Position numbers and translations under genes: made by a program
The notes under the pieces: generated by a model
Databases searched by the model: none
Seen by the model: the letters and a program-made list of their open reading frames with translations, nothing else
Told to the model about the DNA's origin: nothing
In this document: piece after piece, positions 30,682 through 39,607 of the stretch
Position numbering within the stretch: position 1 is the stretch's first letter
Layout: the number at the start of each line of letters is the position of its first letter
Origin: an uncultured Flavobacterium sp.
GTDB lineage: Bacteria > Bacteroidota > Bacteroidia > Flavobacteriales > Flavobacteriaceae
DNA: 64,000 bases
Reading direction: 5' to 3'
Assembly: GCA_943912855.1 (NCBI GenBank)
Contig: CALTVC010000005.1
Location: forward strand, 62,001-126,000

Positions 30682-32418
30682 GTGGAACCAGTGGAAAAGA
30701 ATACCAAAGAAACCGGCAAGTCCTATTTTTTCAGGGCCTATCTCATCGTGGCCATTGCCGCGCTGAGCATGGCGGTAATTATTAAGGGCAAAATACTGCC
30801 CGAAAAGATATTTACCCAGGAAAAAACCGCTACAAAAAATGTGGTGGTAGACAGCCTTATGCTCGAAGCCGTAAAGGATGCCGAGGGTAAAGATACCGTA
30901 GCCGAAAAAGATACGCTGACCAATGCCAAAATTGTTTTTGAGGAAACCTACGGGGTGAAATTCCCATCGGAGAATTTTGACGATTATAAGGGATACCAGC
31001 ACCTGATACAGTTTTATGAAAAACTGATGCAGCTCGAAAAAACCGGGCAGGGTAATGTGCGTATTGCTTACTTTGGCGATTCCATGACCGATGGCGACAT
31101 GATTGTAAAAGACTTCCGTACCAACCTGCAAAACCGTTTTGGTGGCGAAGGTGTGGGTTTTGTGAATATTACGTCTGAGTCGGCAGCATCACGTACTACG
31201 CTTACCCACCAGTTTTCAGACAACTGGAAAACCCAAAGCTACCTGAAAGTTAAAAACCCGGCACGTCCGTTTGGTGTAAACGGGCACGTGTTCTTTGCCA
31301 AAAAAGATACGCTAAACCCGGCATGGGTACGCTATACCGCCAAAAACCTGAGCCACATTTCTAACCTGAACAGCCCTACGTTGTTTTACGGGCGCAGTGG
31401 TAACCAGCAGGCTTCGGTACGTGTGGTTATGGGCAAGGATACTTTGGTTAAAAAACTAAACCCATCGGCTATACTGAATACGGTAAAACTAAGCGATGGC
31501 TACAAAAGCTTCAAGGCGAGTTTTATTAAGGCAGATACCATTCCGTTTTACGGCTTTAATTTTGACGATGGACGTGGCGTACACGTAGACAACTTCAGTA
31601 ACCGTGGTAACTCGGGCTTGCCTATCGGCAGTTTTAATACTGCCCTGATGAAAGCCTTTAACGAAAAGCTTGGCTACGACCTTATTGTACTTCATTACGG
31701 TACTAACGTGCTGAATTACGGTTCGCTAAATTATAGTTGGTACGAAAAACGCATGGCACGTGTGGTGGCTCACTTGCGCGAGTGTTTTCCGGGTACGAGC
31801 ATCCTGATTATTTCTACGGCAGATAAGTCGACCAAGTACGGTACGGAAATGAAAACTGATTCGGCTGTGGTACCGCTTACCCTTGCGCAAAAACGCTATG
31901 CGATTACGGCTAAGGCGGGTTATGTAAACCTATACACGCTTATGGGCGGTAACGGCAGCATGGTGCATTGGGTAGACGAAGAACCGGCTAAAGCCAATAA
32001 AGACTACACCCACTTTAACTTCCGTGGAAGCAAACAGATAGCCGACCTCATTTCGAAGCAACTGAGTAGCGGATATGATAAATATAAGGCACTACGTGGC
32101 GGTAAGCCATTGCCAAAGGAAATCGTAGATACGGCTACAGCACCTGCTGTGCCACGACCACAGGTACGCCCTGCTACTACAGAGCCTAAAGCCGACAGCT
32201 TTAAGTTGGCACCTAAAAAAGTACCGCAACCTGCAGGAACGACACCTGCGGTTCCGGGTAAAACAACACTACCCGCCGCAACTAAACCGGGTGCGGCAAA
32301 ACCTGCCGGGACAGCGACAACACCTGCACCTAAGCCAACGATTCCGGTAGTGAAACCCGTAGCTAAACCAGCCACCCAGCCCGTAGTAACGCCTAAAGAC
32401 AGCACAAATGTACAGTAA
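30682..32418 (+). CDS. Membrane-anchored SGNH/GDSL hydrolase-like protein with Pro-rich tail
   Basis: A 578-residue protein starting at GTG 30682. It has a short cytoplasmic N-terminus, one membrane anchor (17-37) and a periplasmic domain. SGNH blocks are complete: GDS with Ser134 (YFGDSMTDGD), an HYGTN block with Asn342, and DYTHF with Asp441 and His444. A carbohydrate-binding-like beta insertion lies between the first two blocks. Residues 470-578 are a Pro/Ala/Thr/Lys-rich tail that may span or contact the cell wall. The next SGNH gene overlaps by 11 bases, and MBOAT follows. By analogy with AlgJ/AlgX and PatB it probably transfers or removes acyl groups on an envelope polymer. Confidence 0.8.
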   Translation: MEPVEKNTKETGKSYFFRAYLIVAIAALSMAVIIKGKILPEKIFTQEKTATKNVVVDSLMLEAVKDAEGKDTVAEKDTLTNAKIVFEETYGVKFPSENFDDYKGYQHLIQFYEKLMQLEKTGQGNVRIAYFGDSMTDGDMIVKDFRTNLQNRFGGEGVGFVNITSESAASRTTLTHQFSDNWKTQSYLKVKNPARPFGVNGHVFFAKKDTLNPAWVRYTAKNLSHISNLNSPTLFYGRSGNQQASVRVVMGKDTLVKKLNPSAILNTVKLSDGYKSFKASFIKADTIPFYGFNFDDGRGVHVDNFSNRGNSGLPIGSFNTALMKAFNEKLGYDLIVLHYGTNVLNYGSLNYSWYEKRMARVVAHLRECFPGTSILIISTADKSTKYGTEMKTDSAVVPLTLAQKRYAITAKAGYVNLYTLMGGNGSMVHWVDEEPAKANKDYTHFNFRGSKQIADLISKQLSSGYDKYKALRGGKPLPKEIVDTATAPAVPRPQVRPATTEPKADSFKLAPKKVPQPAGTTPAVPGKTTLPAATKPGAAKPAGTATTPAPKPTIPVVKPVAKPATQPVVTPKDSTNVQ

Positions 32419-33850
32419 GCTTTTAACCCTTATACTACTGCTGTCCTTTACAGGTCTTTCGGCGCAGGTAGATACCACCAAGGTTAATCCTGTGCAGGTA
32501 AACGCCGAGGTGCTGGATTCGCTTGCCGATATAGACACCGTAGACATACCGGGGCTTAACGTTATTACTAATGCAACCGCACTACGCCTGCTGTTTGAAA
32601 AGCTTTACCTTATGGAGGAGCAAAAAGCAGGCAAGGTAAACATAGTACAAGTGGGCGACAGCCACATCCAGGCCGATCTGATGAGCAATTACATCCGTAA
32701 GAGGTTACAGGCACGCTTTGGCAACGGTGGCGGAGGGTTTACGTTTCCGCACCAGTTGGCACGTACTAATGGCAGTTATAATACCCGTTTTAAGAGCAAC
32801 GCCTCTTGGCGCAGCAGGAGGAACATCCTTCCGGTAGAAGCAGGTTACGAGGTAGGTCTTAGCGGTATAGCCCTTGAGACCCGCGAGAGTTTTGTGGTGG
32901 AGCTAAATGTAAGGGATTCGGTATACGATTTCAATACCCTTAAAATCATTACTCCGCGAAACGAACCCGATTTTGATGTAGCGACAAGCAGCCGTACCAT
33001 AGTGTTAGAAAGTACACAACCGAAAAAGATAACACATCGCATTAAAAACGGGGAGGTACTTGGTAGCATTGCCAATAAATACGACGTAAGCATAGCCGAG
33101 CTTAAACGTGCCAACGGCATGAAAACCGACCGCATACGTGCAGGCAAGACCCTGAAAATCCCTACCAATGAAAAGGTAAAGCGCGAAGTAAAACGTAGTG
33201 AGTTCATTCCGCTGGAATTACAGGCTGATTCGCTTTCGCATTATTACTACAGCAAACAGCCTTTAGATAAAATATACCTGTTGCCACATAGCGGGCAAAA
33301 CGAATATAACCTTAGTGGGCTGGTGCTTGAAAATGACAGCCCGGGTGTGTTGTACCACAGTATAGGGGTTAACGGTGCCAAGGCGAGCGACTATAATAAA
33401 TACCCGTTGTTCTTTCAGCAGTTGCCTGCTCTAAAACCTGATTTGGTTATCGTGTCATTAGGCACAAACGAATCGTTTGACAAAATGGATGCCGATGCCT
33501 TTATGGCACAGCTTAACCAGTTTATAGCCAATGTAAAGAAAACCTGCCCCGATGCCTGTGTGCTGGTCATGACGCCGCCGCCATCGTTATTCCGCAGGAA
33601 GAACCCGAATACTTTCGCTGCTTCTTACGCTAAGGCAATTAACGTAGAAGAAACCGATAAAAATTACGCCACGTGGGATCTGTTTTCAGAGATTGGCGGA
33701 CTGGACGGTATAAGGCGCAATGCCAAAAAAGGCCTGATTAATACCGACAGGGTACACTATACCAAGCCCGGCTACGAAAAGCAGGGCAGGCTGTTTAGCG
33801 ATGCCTTTATAAAGGTGTACGAAGCGTTTAAAACAAACAGGGACAAGTAA
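32408..33850 (+). CDS. Secreted SGNH hydrolase-like protein with internal LysM
   Basis: A 480-residue protein with a signal peptide ending GLSAQ (residue 20). SGNH blocks are GDS with Ser85 (QVGDSHIQAD), LGTN with Asn354, and DRVHY with Asp447 and His450, so the triad is complete. Between them, residues about 209-252 form a LysM peptidoglycan-binding repeat (HRIKNGEVLGSIANKYDVS, ELKRANGMKTD, GKTLKIP). The LysM is inserted inside the SGNH scaffold rather than at an end. It overlaps the preceding SGNH gene by 11 bases and precedes MBOAT by 11 bases, so all three are probably translated from one mRNA. It likely acts on or at peptidoglycan in the periplasm. Confidence 0.85.
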   Translation: MYSKLLTLILLLSFTGLSAQVDTTKVNPVQVNAEVLDSLADIDTVDIPGLNVITNATALRLLFEKLYLMEEQKAGKVNIVQVGDSHIQADLMSNYIRKRLQARFGNGGGGFTFPHQLARTNGSYNTRFKSNASWRSRRNILPVEAGYEVGLSGIALETRESFVVELNVRDSVYDFNTLKIITPRNEPDFDVATSSRTIVLESTQPKKITHRIKNGEVLGSIANKYDVSIAELKRANGMKTDRIRAGKTLKIPTNEKVKREVKRSEFIPLELQADSLSHYYYSKQPLDKIYLLPHSGQNEYNLSGLVLENDSPGVLYHSIGVNGAKASDYNKYPLFFQQLPALKPDLVIVSLGTNESFDKMDADAFMAQLNQFIANVKKTCPDACVLVMTPPPSLFRRKNPNTFAASYAKAINVEETDKNYATWDLFSEIGGLDGIRRNAKKGLINTDRVHYTKPGYEKQGRLFSDAFIKVYEAFKTNRDK

Positions 33851-33861
33851 CAGACAGATAG

Positions 33862-35520
33862 ATGCTGAACGATTTTTTGCCAACAGTTGCCGACCTGCAA
33901 CACTGGTTTTTGTACGACAAGGAAGAACCCATGCTTTTTAGCACGGCTAAATTCCTGAGGCTGTTTCTTATATTTTACTTTTTCTATGGACTGCTGCGCA
34001 ATACCTTCAGGTGGAGGCTTGCGTTTACCGCGGCATTTTCCATATATTTTTACTACCTGTGTAGCGAGCGTTACTTTGTACTGCTCATCTTCAGTACCGT
34101 GGTAGACTATACCTTGAGTTATTTCCTGTTCCGGGAAATGCGTACCATACCGCGCAAAATATACCTGTGGTTCAGCGTGGCGGTAAACCTGGTTTTCCTG
34201 GGCTACTTTAAGTACGCCACTTTTATGATGGATGGTGCCAACCAGCTTTTCGGGTGGAACTATACCGTACATAAGGTGCTGCTTCCGGTGGGTATTTCGT
34301 TCTTTACGTTCCAGTCCATCAGTTATATCATTGAAGTATATCGTAAGGAAATAGTCCCTGCAAAAAACTACCTGGACTACCTGTTCTTTGTGTCTTTTTT
34401 CCCGCAGCTTGTTGCCGGACCCATAGTACGTGCCAAGGACTTCCTTCCGCAAATCTACTCAAAGCTGGAGTTGAGCAAGACCGATGTAAATAATGCCCTG
34501 TTCCTTATTATAGGAGGTCTTATTAAGAAAACGGTAATATCAGACTACATTTCCATCAACTTTGTAGACCGTATTTTTGATGCGCCAAACCTGTATACTC
34601 CATTTGAAAACCTTATGGCAGCCTACGGCTACGCCATTCAGATATACTGCGACTTTTCGGGCTATAGCGACATGGCTATTGGTATAGCGTTACTGCTGGG
34701 CTTTAAACTACCTACCAACTTCCTTACGCCATACAAATCGGCAAGCATAACCGAGTTCTGGCGCAGGTGGCACATATCGCTTTCTACCTGGCTAAAGGAT
34801 TTCCTATACATATCGGTAGGGGGTAACCGTTACGGTACGTTTGCAGGCTTTTTGTTCCCTGCGTTGTTTTTCTTCGGGATGATAGTATACGGAATCAACC
34901 ATTCTCACGTAAGTAATATTCCGCTTATCCTTAGCATAAGTGCCTTGGTGCTGTTTGCTCTTACCTTCCTTTTGGCAAAACAAAAAGAGAAGACCATGGT
35001 AACAAACGTTAACCTGCTTACCACCATGCTCCTCGGCGGTTTGTGGCACGGTGCAAGTTTACGTTACATCGTTTGGGGTGCGTTGCATGGCATAGCCCTT
35101 GCGGTACACAGGCTTTGGAGTGAGTTTGTACCTGGCAATAAAGAAGATAAAAAAACTGCGGGCACTGTAGTATGGAACATCATCGCGGTAATCCTTACGT
35201 TTCACTTTGTGGCATTCTGCTGGATATTTTTCCGAGCCAAAGATTTTACACTGGCAGTAGACCTTATCAGTAACATAGGTAAAGTCCGTTTTGAACCGGA
35301 TCATTGGCTAACCATAATAACAGGTTACAAAAACGTATTTATATTAATGGCAATAGGCTACGCTTGGCACCTTATGCCCGACAGCATTTCGCAGTCGCTT
35401 AGGCGCACCTATTATGAGATGCCTTTTGCGCTGAAAGGCATACTTTTAGGGTTGGTTTTCTGGCTGGTTTATGCCGCCGCGTCAGCCGGACCGCAGCCGT
35501 TTATATATTTTCAGTTTTAA
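33862..35520 (+). CDS. MBOAT-family membrane O-acyltransferase
   Basis: A 552-residue inner-membrane protein with about eleven transmembrane helices. MBOAT hallmarks are present: LLPVGISFFTFQSISYIIEVYR, SFFPQLVAGPIVRAKDF, YCDFSGYSDMAIGIALLLG, TEFWRRWHISLSTWLKD (His303) and the catalytic histidine in GGLWHGAS (about 395). These match AlgI/PatA/DltB-type proteins that move an acyl group, usually acetyl from acetyl-CoA, across the membrane. With two SGNH partners immediately upstream it completes an acyl-transfer set. The acceptor is not shown; peptidoglycan is favoured by the LysM partner and an exopolysaccharide is the alternative. Confidence 0.92.
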   Translation: MLNDFLPTVADLQHWFLYDKEEPMLFSTAKFLRLFLIFYFFYGLLRNTFRWRLAFTAAFSIYFYYLCSERYFVLLIFSTVVDYTLSYFLFREMRTIPRKIYLWFSVAVNLVFLGYFKYATFMMDGANQLFGWNYTVHKVLLPVGISFFTFQSISYIIEVYRKEIVPAKNYLDYLFFVSFFPQLVAGPIVRAKDFLPQIYSKLELSKTDVNNALFLIIGGLIKKTVISDYISINFVDRIFDAPNLYTPFENLMAAYGYAIQIYCDFSGYSDMAIGIALLLGFKLPTNFLTPYKSASITEFWRRWHISLSTWLKDFLYISVGGNRYGTFAGFLFPALFFFGMIVYGINHSHVSNIPLILSISALVLFALTFLLAKQKEKTMVTNVNLLTTMLLGGLWHGASLRYIVWGALHGIALAVHRLWSEFVPGNKEDKKTAGTVVWNIIAVILTFHFVAFCWIFFRAKDFTLAVDLISNIGKVRFEPDHWLTIITGYKNVFILMAIGYAWHLMPDSISQSLRRTYYEMPFALKGILLGLVFWLVYAAASAGPQPFIYFQF

Positions 35521-35557
35521 ATATAACATTCTGATAAAAATTCGTTGTTTTTAAGAA

Positions 35558-35592
35558 AAAGCCCCTATTTTGTTAAGGGGCTTTATTTTTTT
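35558..35592 (+). terminator. Terminator of the SGNH-SGNH-MBOAT unit
   Basis: AAAGCCCCT (35558-35566) pairs with AGGGGCTTT (35576-35584) across a 9-nt loop, followed by TATTTTTTTG. Confidence 0.85.
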
Positions 35593-35635
35593 GTTTAAAT
35601 AAAGTACTACCTTGGCGACTTAAAATGTTACCCTT

Positions 35636-37000
35636 ATGAAGAAAACACTACTTACACTTTCACTTTTCACTGCAATGTTTGCTCATAGAGCAAATGCTCA
35701 GACCACCGTAGAGGTTTATGACAATGCCGTGTTTTATGGTATGTACCAAAGCACTGTAGATACGCCGGGACCTACCGGAGCTATAAGACATAATAACACC
35801 TCTTATGGTATTAAACTTACCGATGAACAAATAGCATCATTTGGGAACACGCTTACCCTTAATATTCAGGCTGCCTCTCTATGTGATAATTATGACAGGA
35901 TAGGTAATGCTAATATTGCTTTTGTACCTAAAGGGGCTACATCTTATGTATATAATCAGGTAGACAGGATAGAAATGGCACGTTTTATTACGCCTTTTAT
36001 GTTACCGGATCGCGACCTTGAGGTCCCTTATACATATGATGTTACTAACCTGATAGATATTTTTAAAGACCCTACACTTTCTTCTACATACGATTTTTGG
36101 ATAGAGCTGGAAATTGCCGGTTACCAGGGTGGCGTAGGCCAGGGTGGTGCTGCCGAAATGTATCCTACAATTTGTGCAGGAAGAGATGATGTATACCGTG
36201 GATCACTTCAGTTTGAAACATCAGGTACTTATGTTCCTAAAAATACATACTTTAAAAAACTGTCTTACAAGTTTGAGCTTAAAAACTATGTACAGGCTAC
36301 GCCGACCAGCAATGATGGTACGGATGTACTAGGTAGTACAGAAAGGACTATTGCTTTTGATGTACCTGCTCCTGTTAGTAATGCCAAATATTACTTTATC
36401 AACTCTAACCACGGTAGCGGTACTAATGGAGAAGAATATGTAAGAAGATGGCATAGTGTTTTCCTAGATGGTTCACGAGTGCTTTATTACAGACCGGGTG
36501 GAAAATCTTGTGAGCCATACAGGCAATACAACACCCAGGGTAATGGTATCTATGGAGCATCTCCTCAGACTTTGTCTTACTGGACACAATTTAATAACTG
36601 GTGTCCTGGTGATGCGGTGCCTATCCGTGTTGTTGATTTAGGTACGCTTTCTACAGGTAGTCACAACTTTAAAATAACCGTTAATGGAGCACAATTTAAT
36701 GGTGGTCAGGGTTATTTCCCTATGTCTGTTTACGTGCAGGGAGAATATACGACAGCGGGTGTAGACGGTTTTACAAAAACTACAGTAAGCCTTACGCCTA
36801 ACCCTGTGCAAAGTATAGCTACCATTAACACTAATGGCGAGGAAGTGGCTTCATTTACTGTTGTAAATACTCTTGGTCAGCAGGTTGCTGCCGGTAGAGG
36901 AAACACCATAGACATGACGCAACTGCAGTCTGGTATTTATGTAGTTAAAGCATCACTTACTAACGGGCAAACAAGCTCTTCTAAAGTGATTAAAAAATAG
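35636..37000 (+). CDS. PNGase F-like peptide-N-glycosidase with T9SS sorting domain
   Basis: A 454-residue secreted protein with a signal peptide ending RANAQ (residue 22). Residues 25-375 align by eye with PNGase F of Elizabethkingia, which cleaves N-glycans from asparagine. CDNYDRIGNANI gives Asp87 for catalytic Asp60, MARFITPF matches GRFITPY, Glu159 fits Glu118, and GEEYVRRWH gives Glu267 for catalytic Glu206. NNWCPGDAVPIR matches GWCPGMAVPTR. The disulfide corresponding to C231-C252 is kept (Cys292, Cys323); the two others are lost. Residues about 380-454 are a T9SS C-terminal domain (LTPNPVQSIATI, LQSGIYVVKA, KVIKK), absent from classical PNGase F. Deglycosylation of host or environmental glycoproteins is inferred. 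Confidence 0.82.
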   Translation: MKKTLLTLSLFTAMFAHRANAQTTVEVYDNAVFYGMYQSTVDTPGPTGAIRHNNTSYGIKLTDEQIASFGNTLTLNIQAASLCDNYDRIGNANIAFVPKGATSYVYNQVDRIEMARFITPFMLPDRDLEVPYTYDVTNLIDIFKDPTLSSTYDFWIELEIAGYQGGVGQGGAAEMYPTICAGRDDVYRGSLQFETSGTYVPKNTYFKKLSYKFELKNYVQATPTSNDGTDVLGSTERTIAFDVPAPVSNAKYYFINSNHGSGTNGEEYVRRWHSVFLDGSRVLYYRPGGKSCEPYRQYNTQGNGIYGASPQTLSYWTQFNNWCPGDAVPIRVVDLGTLSTGSHNFKITVNGAQFNGGQGYFPMSVYVQGEYTTAGVDGFTKTTVSLTPNPVQSIATINTNGEEVASFTVVNTLGQQVAAGRGNTIDMTQLQSGIYVVKASLTNGQTSSSKVIKK

Positions 37001-37025
37001 TTTTGTTTTAGTTTTATCAATTATA

Positions 37026-37060
37026 AAAAATCCGCCTGCAGTGATGCACGGCGGATTTTT
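37026..37060. terminator. Bidirectional terminator between PNGase and TonB-receptor genes
   Basis: AAAAATCCGCC (37026-37036) pairs with GGCGGATTTTT (37050-37060), with an inner TGC/GCA stem. T runs follow on both strands between the convergent genes. Confidence 0.85.
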
Positions 37061-37066
37061 TTATGT

Positions 37067-39607
37067 CTAAAAGCTAACTCTAAGCACGGCGTTTGGTGTA
37101 CGGCTCAGCGAGTATATGTTTACTACCTCAATCTCGTCCTGGGAGGCATTAAGACGATAATAGCGGTTAATGATATTCCTGTTGTTTAGTAGGTTGAGTA
37201 TAGATACACCGGCATGAAGCGTCATGCTTTTGTAAATAGCAGTAGTATACCCTGCCGAAAAGTTAAGTTGCACATAGCTGCCCAGCCTGTATCCGTTGGG
37301 GAAATTATAGGCTATGGAAGGATCTGCGGTAGAAGTGCCCGGAACAGGTGTATTTACCATAGGGCGGGTATACGGCCTGCCGCTCATTATTTTAGAACCT
37401 AACGATACTTTAAGATGCTTCCATTCGTAGGTAAGAGCGTTGTTTACGGTATGCGGTAGCTCAAAGTTACTGGTAAACACGGGTGGGTAAAACGTATCGA
37501 AGCGGTAGTTGTTTCGGTTATATGCGTAGCTTAACCACACATAAAATTGCCTGAACTGTTTCTGTATTAAAAATTCGGTGCCTTTTACTTCGTAGCTCCC
37601 TGATGCCTGTTCGGTTTCAAACTGGTTCTGGAATGCCTGACTTTCGCTGGTAATGCCTTTAACCTTTTTATAAAAGTTGTCCCACGAAATGAGCCAGCCC
37701 CTTTCGCGTATTACCAGTCCTATGGATGCCTGTGTACTGTGCTGCACAGGGATGTCTTTATCGTTTGCCAAAATCCAACGGCGGTTTTCTATGCCTAAAA
37801 AGTCTTTTTGCATCCCTACAATTTGCGATGCCGTTTGGCTTTTGCTTTCTGCCTGTACTTGTATTTTAACTGATTCTCCCGCCTTGTAGGTAAGGTTTAG
37901 CCTTGGTTCCAAGTACGTGAGTTTTAGTTGCTCTATGTAATTAAAACGTACTCCACCTTGCAGATACAATGGCGAGTCGGACGGGTTGTAATCAAGCTGT
38001 GCGGTAAGGGCATGTGTATTAAGCCGTGTATTTAGCGTAGTAACCGAAGCTGGGTAACTTACCTCGTCGCGGTTTTTAATCTCGGTAGTATTGTACTGGT
38101 AGCCACTTTGTAGGGTATAATGGCTGCCAAGCTTGAGGCTGTGTAAAAAACGTAAGCCCGTATCATTTATAATGTTTCGTTGCAGGGTAGTGGCTTCCTC
38201 TGCAGATTGGTTAAGGGCATCTACATTGTAATACGAAGTGTAGGTAGACAGCTCTGTACTTTGCCTTGTATTCCATTTGCTTTTAAGCAACACATTACCT
38301 CCAAGAGTAGTCTGGTTAAGGTTGCTGTTTTTTATGGAAAGTCCGTACGGCATAAAGGTAGCCTGCGTAAAATCAAGATTGTTTTTTATACCAATGAAGT
38401 CGGTATACAGCTGATGTTTTTCTTTAATGATTTGATGGTACTGTGCGCTGAAGTCGTAAAAATAAAAGTCCTTATCGGTTTTGTAAACCAACAGGTTGTT
38501 TCCGGTTAGCCCTGTAACTATGGTGTTCTGAAAAATACGGTCAGAGTATTTTTTGTAGGTAGGCATGTCCAACAAATCTGTAAACGAACGCCGGGCTGAA
38601 ACTTCTATTGCCGATGTTTCCGATGTTTTTAGCAACGCATGGGCATCGGCACCTATCATGTTTATGCCCGCACTGCCGTGGGTACCCTCTATGGTTTCGG
38701 GGTGGGAGGTAATGTTTATATTGCTCGATACGCTTTCGCCGTACATGGCGGGTGTACCGTTTTTATAAATCTCAATGTTTTGGGCAATGTTAGGATTCAG
38801 TGCAGATATAAGTCCGAAGAAATGCCCCGTTTGAAACAAGCGGATACCGTTCCAGGTAAAAAGGTTTTGGTCGTGTGTGCCACCGCGTACGTTAATGTTG
38901 CTTACAGTTTCGTCTATACTGTTTATGCCCGGCAGCTGTTGCATGGCTTTAAGCACATCGGCTTCTATAAGTCCCGGTAATATCCCGAACTTTGCAGGCC
39001 TTATGTTGTAGCTTCCCGTTTTATAAAGTGATATACCGGTGGCTATATACCGTTCGGTAACCACCTCCTGAAGTTCGTGCACATCGGGTGTCATGCGTAT
39101 TTCTATACAGTCGGCGTAGATTTCAGGTACTTTATATTGTAGCTGCTTGTAGCCTGCCTGTTCTACTTGTAAAATACCTGTCCCAGCCGGAAATTCAAAA
39201 TAACCATCTGTACCCGTAAGCAGGCGTACCTGTCCGTAGAGGATAATGGCATTTTCCAGAATCTGCCCGTTTTCATCGGTAACAAAAGCACAACGGCTTT
39301 TTGCAGTAGTTTCGTTTTTGGGAGGTTGGTATACGGTAATGTAAATTCCGGCTTGTTTAAACCTGAGCTGTGTGCGGTTTGTAATGTAGGTAAGCTTGGC
39401 ACGAAGTGGCCAGCGTGGTTCGGGCGGAAATATGTTGTGCGCTACCACATCGTTCTCTGCAAAGCTAAACTTTACATGATGCTGGTTGGCTATAGATGAC
39501 AGTATCCGTTTTAGCTCCACACTTTTGTTGTCGGCTTGCCCAAAACACATCGGGGCCAAAAAAAAAAGTAAAAACGCTAAAACAAAATACCGTGCATCAC
39601 GCGTCAT
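37067..39607 (-). CDS. TonB-dependent receptor with STN signalling domain
   Basis: An 846-residue outer-membrane receptor with a signal peptide ending MCFGQ (residue 24). Residues about 28-95 are an STN (secretin/TonB short N-terminal) domain, used by FecA-type transducers to signal to a FecR anti-sigma factor. A carboxypeptidase-regulatory-like beta domain follows (about 104-170, FVTDENGQILENAI), then the plug (190-300, with GGTHDQNLFTWNGIRL) and a 22-strand barrel ending in aromatic SRTPNAVLRVSF. It overlaps the upstream fecR gene by four bases. No SusD partner is present, so it is not a classical SusCD polysaccharide system. The ligand is unknown. Confidence 0.92.
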   Translation of the reverse strand: MTRDARYFVLAFLLFFLAPMCFGQADNKSVELKRILSSIANQHHVKFSFAENDVVAHNIFPPEPRWPLRAKLTYITNRTQLRFKQAGIYITVYQPPKNETTAKSRCAFVTDENGQILENAIILYGQVRLLTGTDGYFEFPAGTGILQVEQAGYKQLQYKVPEIYADCIEIRMTPDVHELQEVVTERYIATGISLYKTGSYNIRPAKFGILPGLIEADVLKAMQQLPGINSIDETVSNINVRGGTHDQNLFTWNGIRLFQTGHFFGLISALNPNIAQNIEIYKNGTPAMYGESVSSNINITSHPETIEGTHGSAGINMIGADAHALLKTSETSAIEVSARRSFTDLLDMPTYKKYSDRIFQNTIVTGLTGNNLLVYKTDKDFYFYDFSAQYHQIIKEKHQLYTDFIGIKNNLDFTQATFMPYGLSIKNSNLNQTTLGGNVLLKSKWNTRQSTELSTYTSYYNVDALNQSAEEATTLQRNIINDTGLRFLHSLKLGSHYTLQSGYQYNTTEIKNRDEVSYPASVTTLNTRLNTHALTAQLDYNPSDSPLYLQGGVRFNYIEQLKLTYLEPRLNLTYKAGESVKIQVQAESKSQTASQIVGMQKDFLGIENRRWILANDKDIPVQHSTQASIGLVIRERGWLISWDNFYKKVKGITSESQAFQNQFETEQASGSYEVKGTEFLIQKQFRQFYVWLSYAYNRNNYRFDTFYPPVFTSNFELPHTVNNALTYEWKHLKVSLGSKIMSGRPYTRPMVNTPVPGTSTADPSIAYNFPNGYRLGSYVQLNFSAGYTTAIYKSMTLHAGVSILNLLNNRNIINRYYRLNASQDEIEVVNIYSLSRTPNAVLRVSF

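Noticed and set aside
33772..34452. 226-residue minus-strand frame
   Set aside because: It crosses the SGNH-MBOAT boundary antisense to both genes and has no independent support.
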